Positions 18,749 to 26,787 of a stretch of 64,000 nucleotides of DNA are shown here, piece after piece (the stretch's first letter is position 1; every line of letters begins with the position of its first letter). Under the pieces are notes generated by a model. That model worked only from the letters and a program-made list of their open reading frames with translations, ran no database searches and was not told where the DNA came from. The DNA comes from BJGN01 sp041159865. Its GTDB lineage: Bacteria > Bacteroidota > Bacteroidia > Chitinophagales > Saprospiraceae. Location: the NCBI GenBank assembly GCA_041159865.1, contig JBEAXK010000121.1, forward strand, positions 1 to 64,000. Direction: 5' to 3'. Position numbers and translations under genes: made by a program.

Positions 18749-19162
18749 ATGTCTTTTTGGCTAATAAAATCTGAACCTTTTGTTTTTAGTTTCTCAGATT
18801 TAATTCGAGATGGATTTTCTATGTGGGATGGCGTCCGTAATTACGGTGCACGTAATTTCTTGCGTGCTATGGTGAAAGATGATTTACTTTTATTTTATCA
18901 TAGTAATGAAGGATTAGAAATTGTAGGAATTGCTAAAGTTTTACATACAGCATACCCTGATCCTACAGCTGAAAAAGGCGATTGGTCTGCTATAGACATA
19001 GTTCCAGTAAAACCTTTTAATAGATTTGTTACTTTAAAGGAAATAAAACAACACCCTGAACTACAAGATATTGGCTTGATAAAGCAAAGCAGATTGAGTG
19101 TGATGCCCCTTACTGAGGATCAATTCCACATTCTATTGAATCTTGGTGAAACCAGACTTTAA
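18749..19162 (+). CDS. EVE domain protein
   Basis: A 138-residue PUA-like EVE domain protein. The N-terminus WLIKSEP, the following WDGVRNYGARNF and the LFYHSN segment are diagnostic of the family, which is structurally related to YTH readers and is thought to bind modified nucleobases. The frame is open upstream to 18704 inside the DUF1611 gene, but ATG at 18749 matches the family N-terminus. It ends 3 bases before the convergent ilvA. Its role here is unknown; EVE proteins occur both as housekeeping genes and in defence islands, and no defence genes flank it. Confidence 0.9.
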   Translation: MSFWLIKSEPFVFSFSDLIRDGFSMWDGVRNYGARNFLRAMVKDDLLLFYHSNEGLEIVGIAKVLHTAYPDPTAEKGDWSAIDIVPVKPFNRFVTLKEIKQHPELQDIGLIKQSRLSVMPLTEDQFHILLNLGETRL

Positions 19163-19165
19163 TAT

Positions 19166-20422
19166 TTAAATGAGTAAATCGTATAACATTTTACTTTCAT
19201 TCATGGATTGGAATTGAAGGCCATTTTCGGTCATCCTTTGTAAAAGAGATTCGTAATCTTCCTTGCATTTGACCTGAATGCCCACTAAGGCTGGTCCTAA
19301 TTCTCGATTATTTTTCTTCGTATATTCGAAATGGGTAATATCGTCATTTGGACCCAAAACATGATTCAGAAATTCTCTTAAGGCGCCAGCACGTTGTGGA
19401 AACCGTATAACAAAATAATGTTTCAATCCATTGTATAGAAGGGCACGTTCCCTGATTTCTTCAGTTCTTGTGATATCATTATTGCTTCCGCTAACAATAC
19501 AAACAACCGTTTTTCCCTTTATTTCTTCTTTTAAATCGTCTAAAGCAGCAATAGAAAGGGTGCCTGCTGGTTCTACAACAAATCCTTCGTCATTATATAA
19601 CTGAAGTAAAGTATGGCAGACTTTTCCTTCATCAACTAAAATAACCTTAGAAATGGTATTTTTTATGATGGGAAAATTTATTTCACCTACTTTTTTTACT
19701 GCAGCACCATCTACAAAATTATCAATATGGGATAAGGTGATTACTTTATCCTGTATAAGAGATTCATACATTGCAGGTGCACCAGCTGGTTCAACCCCAA
19801 TGATTTTTGTTTTGGGACTTAAGGCCTTAAAAACAATGCCACAACCAGCTATTAATCCACCACCCCCAATAGGTGCGATGAGATAATCTATTTCATGAGG
19901 GTATTGGTTAATTATTTCTAAGGCGACGGTTCCTTGACCTTCTATAATTTTAAGATCATTAAAGGGATGAATAAAAGCTTTTCCAGTTGCCTCGGAATAG
20001 GCTATTGCCTCCTGAAAAGCATCATCAAAAGTATCACCTACTAAAACAATTTCTATCCAGTCTTTACCAAATTTCTTAACTTTTGTAACCTTTTGCTGAG
20101 GTGTAACTGAAGGCATGTAAATTTTACCGTGGACACCTAATTTTTGACAAGCGAAAGCAAACCCTTGTGCATGGTTTCCAGCACTTGCACAAACGACACC
20201 CTGATTCAAAATTTCTTTTGATAAACTGGACATTTTATTGTAAGCACCTCTGATTTTATAGGATCTGACTACTTGCAAATCCTCTCTTTTCAAAAGAATA
20301 TTACATTGGTACTGCTCTGATAAATTAGCATTTAACTGAAGTGCGGTTATATCTGCAACTCCCGATAGTCTTTTTGCTGCTTCTACAATATTGTCAAGAC
20401 TGATATTCGCTGTTTCGACCAT
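19166..20422 (-). CDS. ilvA: Threonine ammonia-lyase
   Basis: PLP enzyme of 418 residues that deaminates threonine to 2-oxobutanoate, the first step of isoleucine synthesis. The PLP lysine is K56 in SYKIRGAYNKM and the phosphate-binding loop is the Gly-rich GGGGL. The C-terminal domain from about residue 330 is the single ACT-like regulatory domain of the shorter form of the enzyme. It lies downstream of ilvC with a terminator hairpin between the two genes, so it may be transcribed separately or by read-through. Confidence 0.93.
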   Translation of the reverse strand: MVETANISLDNIVEAAKRLSGVADITALQLNANLSEQYQCNILLKREDLQVVRSYKIRGAYNKMSSLSKEILNQGVVCASAGNHAQGFAFACQKLGVHGKIYMPSVTPQQKVTKVKKFGKDWIEIVLVGDTFDDAFQEAIAYSEATGKAFIHPFNDLKIIEGQGTVALEIINQYPHEIDYLIAPIGGGGLIAGCGIVFKALSPKTKIIGVEPAGAPAMYESLIQDKVITLSHIDNFVDGAAVKKVGEINFPIIKNTISKVILVDEGKVCHTLLQLYNDEGFVVEPAGTLSIAALDDLKEEIKGKTVVCIVSGSNNDITRTEEIRERALLYNGLKHYFVIRFPQRAGALREFLNHVLGPNDDITHFEYTKKNNRELGPALVGIQVKCKEDYESLLQRMTENGLQFQSMNESKMLYDLLI

Positions 20423-20441
20423 ATTAAAGATATATAGATAA

Positions 20442-20480
20442 AAAAAGAGGTACTGTCGAAGACCGAAAATACCTCTTTTT
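20442..20480 (-). terminator. Terminator between ilvC and ilvA
   Basis: An 11-bp stem, AAAAAGAGGTA (20442-20452) with TACCTCTTTTT (20470-20480), has A/T runs on both sides. Read in the minus direction it ends the ilvC transcript. Confidence 0.75.
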
Positions 20481-20499
20481 CAATACAGTTTAGAAAAAA

Positions 20500-21552
20500 T
20501 TATTCTTTACCCGCTTCAGGACGGAGGCTTCTAACGGTTTTTCCTGCTTGCCACATTTCACTATCTCTTAATTCTTTAAGTTCAACTTCAAGTTTTGCTC
20601 TATAGTCAGGCTGGCTGTTTGAGTTTATAGAAAGTTGTGCTTCGTTACCCGTAGCAACACTCGTATATAATTCTTCAAAAACAGGTTTTACTGCATCTCT
20701 GAATTTTTTCCACCAATCCAATGCACCTCTTTGTGCGGTAGTGCTGCAATTGGCATACATCCAGTCCATTCCATTTTCTGCAACCAGTGGCATTAAAGAT
20801 TGAGTTAATTCTTCTACTGTTTCATTAAAGGCTTCTGAAGGACTATGTCCATTTTTGCGTAAAACTTCATATTGAGCAGCAAAAATACCTTGGATACAAC
20901 CCATTAATGTACCTCTTTCACCAGTTAAATCGCTATAAACTTCCTTTTGAAAAGTAGTTTCAAAAAGATATCCAGATCCAATGCCAATGCCCAAAGCAAC
21001 CACTCTTTCAAAAGCTTTACCAGTTGCATCCTGGAAAATAGCATAACTTGAATTTAAACCTCGTCCTGCTAAAAATAATCTTCTTAAAGAGGTTCCACTT
21101 CCTTTTGGTGCAACTAATATAACATCTACATCAGCTGGAGGTATAATACCGGTTCTTTCTTTATAGGTAATTCCGAATCCGTGAGAGAAATAAAGAGCCT
21201 TACCCGGTGTTAATTTAGCTTTTATTTGTGGCCATGCTGCAATTTGAGCAGCATCAGATAATAAATATTGAATGATTGTGCCTTTTTCCACAGCTTCATC
21301 AATAGAGAATAATGTTTCTCCAGGTACCCAACCGTCGGCTAAAGCTTTGTCCCACGTTGGAGAAGGAAATCTTTGTCCTACAATCACATTAAAGCCATTA
21401 TCTCTCAAGTTTAGTGCCTGTCCAGGTCCTTGTACCCCATAACCTATGATCGCAATAACTTCATCTTGAAGGATATCCTGCGCTTTTTCTAAAGAGAATT
21501 CCTCCCGTGTAACTACGTTTTCTAAGGATCCTCCAAAATTTAATTGTGCCAT
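20500..21552 (-). CDS. ilvC: Ketol-acid reductoisomerase
   Basis: NADPH-dependent class I enzyme of branched-chain amino acid synthesis, 350 residues. It has the Rossmann GYGVQGPGQALNLRD, the metal-site SHGFG and the VAPKG segment, then the two helical-domain Glu-rich regions. The N-terminus has a short extension relative to the E. coli numbering. The ilvB, ilvN and ilvD genes are not in this window. An exact TATATTTG lies about 25 bases before the start. Confidence 0.93.
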   Translation of the reverse strand: MAQLNFGGSLENVVTREEFSLEKAQDILQDEVIAIIGYGVQGPGQALNLRDNGFNVIVGQRFPSPTWDKALADGWVPGETLFSIDEAVEKGTIIQYLLSDAAQIAAWPQIKAKLTPGKALYFSHGFGITYKERTGIIPPADVDVILVAPKGSGTSLRRLFLAGRGLNSSYAIFQDATGKAFERVVALGIGIGSGYLFETTFQKEVYSDLTGERGTLMGCIQGIFAAQYEVLRKNGHSPSEAFNETVEELTQSLMPLVAENGMDWMYANCSTTAQRGALDWWKKFRDAVKPVFEELYTSVATGNEAQLSINSNSQPDYRAKLEVELKELRDSEMWQAGKTVRSLRPEAGKE

Positions 21553-21576
21553 TTTATTCTATGTTTTGAGTGCGGA

Positions 21577-21584
21577 CAAATATA
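21577..21584 (-). promoter_or_regulatory. -7 promoter element for ilvC
   Basis: Minus-strand TATATTTG, matching TAnnTTTG, 24 bases before the ilvC ATG. No TTG is seen at 17-23 bases upstream of it. Confidence 0.5.
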
Positions 21585-21678
21585 ATCATACTTCATGTAT
21601 TAGTTTTTAATTTCAATTAAACTTTGTACCTCATTTTTGCCTTTTTTACAAATTCTAAGTCTTTTTATCTCAAATAAA

Positions 21679-22530
21679 TTAAAAAGTAGGACAATGTAAG
21701 CTTCCTTTTCTCCCATTTCGTGTCGTTCCTCCTTCCAACAATCGGTATCCCAGAGTAAATTGAATTAAATAGTACCAGTCTACTGCTGGTCCTCCTCGGG
21801 CATAAGGAATATCGGAAGGATTAGGATATAAAACAGGATTACTAATGTAGGCATTTAAAGCTAAACTTGAACCTCTTGGATTAGCTAATAAATCATTCAT
21901 TACTACGGGTGCAGATGAAACATCGTCAATATAATCGCCAAATACTCTGTTTCCAATAATTTCAGTAGTTATTGTATATTTATTTTTAATGGTTATTGAT
22001 ATTCCTGCACCTGCAGGTAAACTGAAAACGAATGGTTTATAAAAATCTGGGTAACCTGCAATTCCTTGTCCTTCTGTACCTAACATTCTAAGAGGAATAT
22101 TTCCATAAGTCAAATCTCTAAAGTAAGGTTCTGAAAGTTGTATCGTTGCACCCCCTGACAAAAAAGGAGAAATAATCATACTCTCTCTGGCTATAGCTAA
22201 GTTTATAATTCTCCATTCTCCTAATAAATAAGCCTGTTTTAAATTATTATAAAAATTTAAAGCTCTTGCTAAGGGGATGCGCCTATTCAATTCGTCTCCT
22301 TTTATATTGGCTATTTGTAACGCTAATCTAAGTCCAAAATGTTTGCTAAAATTATTTTTAATGAAAATGCCTCCTGTATATCCTAAGTCACGACTGGTAT
22401 AATCAGATAATTTCCCCGATAAATCTCCGCTATATAATGTGGTACCTCCCGTTATTCCAACTTCCAATGAGGAAGACTGACTTTTTAATACTAGAGGCAC
22501 TAAAATCAAAAAAAGAAAAATGAATCTCAT
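21679..22530 (-). CDS. Outer-membrane beta-barrel protein (DUF6089-like)
   Basis: A 283-residue exported protein with a signal peptide ending at the SQ near residue 18. Mature-part features such as GITGGTTLYSGDLSG and alternating aromatic strands resemble the DUF6089 small porin-like family of Bacteroidota. The frame is open to a TTG at 22536, but ATG at 22530 is the natural start. Function unknown; a structural or porin role in the outer membrane is inferred. Confidence 0.75.
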   Translation of the reverse strand: MRFIFLFLILVPLVLKSQSSSLEVGITGGTTLYSGDLSGKLSDYTSRDLGYTGGIFIKNNFSKHFGLRLALQIANIKGDELNRRIPLARALNFYNNLKQAYLLGEWRIINLAIARESMIISPFLSGGATIQLSEPYFRDLTYGNIPLRMLGTEGQGIAGYPDFYKPFVFSLPAGAGISITIKNKYTITTEIIGNRVFGDYIDDVSSAPVVMNDLLANPRGSSLALNAYISNPVLYPNPSDIPYARGGPAVDWYYLIQFTLGYRLLEGGTTRNGRKGSLHCPTF

Positions 22531-22547
22531 TTTCAAAGTATTTAATT

Positions 22548-22555
22548 CAAAAGTA
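22548..22555 (-). promoter_or_regulatory. -7 promoter element for the DUF6089-like gene
   Basis: Minus-strand TACTTTTG matches TAnnTTTG, 18 bases before the ATG. Confidence 0.4.
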
Positions 22556-22676
22556 AACGTTGATTATCAAATAATTGATATAACTAAGTTTCAAATATAA
22601 TGGGTAATATTTATTTTTTTTAATCTAAATGCCATGTTTAGGTGTTAAGGTTGCTTTGAGAAAGTAAAAAATTGTT

Positions 22677-24473
22677 ATGTCTGTCAATAAAAATGAAAGT
22701 GAAAATAAGGTTAAACCAAAATTTTCAAAGGAGAAGTTTAGAAAAAACGGTTATATTTTCCGCTACTTAATTCCTTATCGACTTCTTTTCATTTTGGGAA
22801 TGCTAGTGTTAAGTGCAGGTAGTATTCTTTTTTTAGTTATCATGAAACTTCCCGGAGAAGTTTTCAATATATTAGATAAAAAACCAACCTATCCGATTAA
22901 TTTAAATCAGCTGTTTTTATCCATTCTTTTATTGTTAGCCTTTCAAAGTATTTTGTCATATTTTAGAATTAGATTATTTGCAATCGTGAGTGAAAAAAGT
23001 ATGGCTACCTTAAGAAAAGATTTATTTAAAAATATGATTTCTCTTCCTATCCCATGGATTGAGGAGCAAAGAGTAGGTGAACTTACTAGTAGAATTACTA
23101 ATGATGTTACTCAAATACAAGGAGCTTTAGCTACAACGGTTGCTGAATTTTTGAGGCAAATTATCATTCTGGTTGGGGGTATTGCATTCATTATTTTTGC
23201 TATGCCCCGACTTGCCCTTATTATGTTAGGTACTTTTCCTCTTGTTGTTTTCGCTGCAATGTATTTTGGAAAATATATAAGAAAATTCACCAAAGAGCGA
23301 CAAGATGAATTGGCACATACAAATGTAGTTGTTGAAGAAACGATGCAAAATATTAGAACTGTTAAAGCTTATACAAATGAGTGGTTTGAATTAAACAGAT
23401 ATGCAACCCACTTAAATAAGGTGGTTTCTCTTGCCCTTAAAGGTGCAACTATGAGAGGTCTTTTTGCTTCCTTTATTGTTTTTGTAATGTTTGGGGCACT
23501 TTTCTTTATTATGTGGCAAGCTGCTTTAATGGTTGAAAATGGTTTAATGGTCAAGGGTGACCTGGTTAATTTTATCATTTTCACTGGGATTATTGGCGGC
23601 GCCATTGCCAGTCTAGGCACTTTTTATACGGAATTATTGACTGCTTTAGGCGCTGGAGAAAGAATTGTGGATATTTTACAAATGTCAGTTGAACGGAATA
23701 TTGAATCTTCAAGATTGCCAGTAAGTAAAAGATTTTTTGGAAAAGTAGATTTCAAACAGGTTTTCTTCTCTTATCCTGGTCGTCCTGAGAAAAGGGTTTT
23801 AAATGGAATCGATTTAAATATTAAGCCTGGAGAAAGAATTGCTTTAGTTGGTATGAGTGGCGCTGGAAAATCTACCCTTACACAACTTTTAATGCAATTT
23901 TATAAACCTGATGCGGGTTCAATTTTCGTTGATGACCTACCTATAAATCAATATGATTTATTTGATTTACGAGGTAATATGGCTATTGTTCCTCAGGATG
24001 TTATGTTGTTTGGAGGTACCATTAAAGAGAATATTGCTTATGGATTTCCTTCTGCTACAGATGAAGATATCCTGGAAGCGGCCGTTAAAGCAAATGCATG
24101 GGAATTTATTGATAGTTTTCCATTTAAAATGGAGACCATTGTCGGTGAACGAGGAGTTAAATTGTCCGGAGGTCAAAAACAAAGGGTAGCAATTGCCAGA
24201 GCGATTTTAAAAGATCCCGCCATATTAATCCTTGATGAAGCTACTTCTTCTCTCGATTCAGAGTCGGAAAGACTAGTCCAGGAAGCCTTGCAGGTTTTAA
24301 TGGTAGGAAGGACATCTTTAATAATTGCGCATCGATTGGCAACTATTAAAGATGTGGATCAAATTTATGTTTTGGAAAATGGTACTATCCTGGAAAAAGG
24401 TACTCACCAAAGTCTTCTTCAAAATGAAAATGGGTTATATTCCAGCTTGGCGAAACTTCAATTTGAATATTAA
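22677..24473 (+). CDS. ABC exporter, fused permease and ATPase (MsbA-like)
   Basis: Half-transporter of 598 residues. The membrane domain (about 30-340) has six hydrophobic segments and the ATPase domain follows. It shows Walker A GMSGAGKST near 391-399, the signature LSGGQ near 495 and Walker B ILILDEATSSLD. It works as a homodimer, probably flipping lipid A core or another lipid across the inner membrane, which fits the envelope genes that follow. Convergent with the MCE gene; the two stop codons share the tetranucleotide TTAA at 24470-24473. Confidence 0.9.
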   Translation: MSVNKNESENKVKPKFSKEKFRKNGYIFRYLIPYRLLFILGMLVLSAGSILFLVIMKLPGEVFNILDKKPTYPINLNQLFLSILLLLAFQSILSYFRIRLFAIVSEKSMATLRKDLFKNMISLPIPWIEEQRVGELTSRITNDVTQIQGALATTVAEFLRQIIILVGGIAFIIFAMPRLALIMLGTFPLVVFAAMYFGKYIRKFTKERQDELAHTNVVVEETMQNIRTVKAYTNEWFELNRYATHLNKVVSLALKGATMRGLFASFIVFVMFGALFFIMWQAALMVENGLMVKGDLVNFIIFTGIIGGAIASLGTFYTELLTALGAGERIVDILQMSVERNIESSRLPVSKRFFGKVDFKQVFFSYPGRPEKRVLNGIDLNIKPGERIALVGMSGAGKSTLTQLLMQFYKPDAGSIFVDDLPINQYDLFDLRGNMAIVPQDVMLFGGTIKENIAYGFPSATDEDILEAAVKANAWEFIDSFPFKMETIVGERGVKLSGGQKQRVAIARAILKDPAILILDEATSSLDSESERLVQEALQVLMVGRTSLIIAHRLATIKDVDQIYVLENGTILEKGTHQSLLQNENGLYSSLAKLQFEY

Positions 24474-25492
24474 TTCGCAACCTTTTGGCGATCTATTCTT
24501 TCCGTTTTTTTCTGGCTTTTTAACGGAATGTAACGGTATGGTCTATCCTTTAAATCTAAAAGCAAAGAGTCAAGATGTTTACTTAAATCCTGGATATCAG
24601 TAACTAACTCGTCATCTTTAACTAATTTTCCTAAACTACCATTTCCCGCATTAACATTGGCAATGATGCTGTTAAGTCCTGAAAAGGTAGTGTCTGCCGA
24701 TTTCAATGTCATCTGTAAACCTGTTAAAGTTGTATTTATGGCCTCCATTGATTTTTTTGCGTCCCCATCTTTAATTTGCTTTGATATATCAGATACGTTT
24801 CCAAGTAAATTGCTTATTTCCTGATTATTAGTCTCAATATTTTTTAGTATGGAAGACAAACTCGACATACTTTGATTGATATTCTTTCCAGAAACACTCA
24901 TTATACCATTTATCTGACGGGTTAACAATTCAAGATTGTCAATAGTTTTTGATAGATTTTCAATACTTTTTCCCATTTTACTTTCAGAATCACCAGAAGT
25001 CATTTGATTGCTTAGAGAATCTAATAATACAGATATTCCCTCTTGGAAAACGTTAATGTATGTTTTAAGGTCGTCTTTATCGACCATAGATCCGAGAATA
25101 CCTAAATTTTTACCTCCAATAATGGATCCACTAGGCAGACAATTTCCTGAACAACCTCCAGGAATGGTCAATATAATAGAGGCTCCTCCCATAAATGTTT
25201 CGGTAAGAATATTGGCGGTACTCCCTTTCGGTAAAGCCATGTTTTCATCTAAATCTAAGGTTAATCTAATTAATCCTTTATCTAAATTTGGGGTGACCTC
25301 AGATACAAATCCAACCTGATAACCTAAATATTTTACTGGAGTAGATATATTGATTCTATTTACATTTTGATAATCAACGTAATATACATTAGATTTTTTC
25401 AAAAGATTTTTTCCAATAATATATTTGTAACCCCAAATGGATACTACCAGTGCGATTATAACCAGAAGAGCTATTTTAATTTCTTTTGACAT
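24470..25492 (-). CDS. MCE (MlaD-like) lipid-transport protein
   Basis: A 340-residue inner-membrane protein with one N-terminal membrane helix (about 5-27), an MCE domain (about 38-115, with STPVKYLGYQVG), and a long helical tail rich in Asn and Ser (about 150-310). MCE proteins form hexameric rings or tubes that carry phospholipids across the periplasm. The usual MlaE permease and MlaF ATPase are not adjacent. It has its own -7 element and follows the amidase gene. Confidence 0.88.
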   Translation of the reverse strand: MSKEIKIALLVIIALVVSIWGYKYIIGKNLLKKSNVYYVDYQNVNRINISTPVKYLGYQVGFVSEVTPNLDKGLIRLTLDLDENMALPKGSTANILTETFMGGASIILTIPGGCSGNCLPSGSIIGGKNLGILGSMVDKDDLKTYINVFQEGISVLLDSLSNQMTSGDSESKMGKSIENLSKTIDNLELLTRQINGIMSVSGKNINQSMSSLSSILKNIETNNQEISNLLGNVSDISKQIKDGDAKKSMEAINTTLTGLQMTLKSADTTFSGLNSIIANVNAGNGSLGKLVKDDELVTDIQDLSKHLDSLLLDLKDRPYRYIPLKSQKKTERIDRQKVAN

Positions 25493-25522
25493 TTGCTTTT
25501 TTTTTGCGCTTTATAATTGGCG

Positions 25523-25530
25523 CAAATATA
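25523..25530 (-). promoter_or_regulatory. -7 promoter element for the MCE gene
   Basis: Minus-strand TATATTTG, an exact TAnnTTTG match, 30 bases before the ATG. A TTTG lies directly upstream, closer than a usual -33 box. Confidence 0.5.
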
Positions 25531-25558
25531 CAAATATCCTACTTCAATAGGGATAACT

Positions 25559-26728
25559 TTAAGGGATACCTAATTCTTTTTTAGCTTGATGGAGACTTAT
25601 TCTTTCTCCATTTTTATCTACCACGATAAAAGCATCTTGAAAACCGGCTGCAAACATTTTATCTCGTGCCTTTAAAACTTCTCTGATATTATTAAAAGAA
25701 TCTGTTCGATATTTGAATAAGCCATTTTCTTTTGATTGTTCAATTTTAAAGGGTGAATCTTTCCATATTGAGTCCATTTTTGAAATAGGGTTTGGAGTTG
25801 CAGCTATTTGTATCCAAAACTGATAGATGGTTTGGTTTGTATGGATGGAAGGTTGACTGGCAACTTCAGCAACCGTTTCAGGTAACTGTTCCATTTTCTT
25901 TTTATAAGACGTAAAGCCTTGAAATATACTTTCTGCAATTTTTTGCTGACCATCATAAGTTTTTAAATAATCCTCTTCTTCCCTGTTACTCAAAAATCCG
26001 ATTTCTAATAAAACGCTTGGCATACTGGTTGCTTTTAAAACAACGAATCCTGCTTGTTTCACCCCTCTGCTTTTTCTTTTTGCATGAGTTGCATATTGGT
26101 TTTCGACAAATTGACCAAATTGAATACTTTGATCTAAAAAAGCATTTTGATACATGGAGAATAGAATGTGGCTCTCCGGAGAATTTGGGTCATAGTCATA
26201 ATTATTCTTATAATTTTCTTCAAGTAAAATAGCTGAATTTTCCCTTTTTGCGACGTCAAGATTGTATTCAGCAGTATGCAAACCCATTACATAAGTTTCA
26301 GTTCCCCATGTGACAGACGATTTTGGCATAAAATTGGCGTGGATAGAAATAAATAAATCTGCATTTGCATCATTAGCAATTTTTGCTCTTTGATATAGTG
26401 GTATAAATATATCCTTGTCCCTAGTCATAATGACTTTTATTTGAGGATATTTTTCTTCGAATAAATCTCTTAAAATTTTTCCAACAGAAAGAACTATATC
26501 TTTCTCCTTAACTTTGATTCCATGTGTTCCTGGGTCAAATCCACCATGCCCTGGATCAATAACTACTGTTTTTATACGGTATGGAGGTTTGGCTTGTGAT
26601 TTAACTTTAGTACCTTCGCCCTTAAAATGAGAATTATGATGGTTAAACTTAGACAAATAACGATTTTGAATCGTTAGCAAAGGAGAAAGGAAAGTAAATA
26701 ACAGTATGAAATATCCCGTTGTGCGCAT
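25559..26728 (-). CDS. N-acetylmuramoyl-L-alanine amidase with SPOR domain
   Basis: Periplasmic zinc amidase of 389 residues that cuts the peptide from peptidoglycan. After a signal peptide, the amidase_3 domain shows the zinc ligands in DPGHGG (about residue 62) and SIHANF, and the catalytic Glu in LLEIGF. The last 90 residues resemble a SPOR domain that binds denuded septal glycan. The frame is open to 26755, but ATG at 26728 gives a standard signal peptide and avoids overlap with the divergent lptD. It points to a role in cell separation. Confidence 0.9.
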   Translation of the reverse strand: MRTTGYFILLFTFLSPLLTIQNRYLSKFNHHNSHFKGEGTKVKSQAKPPYRIKTVVIDPGHGGFDPGTHGIKVKEKDIVLSVGKILRDLFEEKYPQIKVIMTRDKDIFIPLYQRAKIANDANADLFISIHANFMPKSSVTWGTETYVMGLHTAEYNLDVAKRENSAILLEENYKNNYDYDPNSPESHILFSMYQNAFLDQSIQFGQFVENQYATHAKRKSRGVKQAGFVVLKATSMPSVLLEIGFLSNREEEDYLKTYDGQQKIAESIFQGFTSYKKKMEQLPETVAEVASQPSIHTNQTIYQFWIQIAATPNPISKMDSIWKDSPFKIEQSKENGLFKYRTDSFNNIREVLKARDKMFAAGFQDAFIVVDKNGERISLHQAKKELGIP

Positions 26729-26770
26729 TTTTCTTAGGAAAAGGGGTTCATTCAAGTATTTCGGGAAAAT

Positions 26771-26783
26771 CGGTCATTGACCG
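26771..26783. promoter_or_regulatory. Palindrome between lptD and amidase
   Basis: CGGTCA-T-TGACCG: perfect 6-bp arms around one base, 4 bases before the lptD ATG. It could be a dimeric repressor site, or chance within the leader. Confidence 0.3.
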
Positions 26784-26787
26784 TTTA

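Noticed and set aside
25008..25319. 103-residue plus-strand open frame inside the MCE gene
   Set aside because: Antisense to a gene with clear family motifs, no recognisable domain, low-complexity composition.
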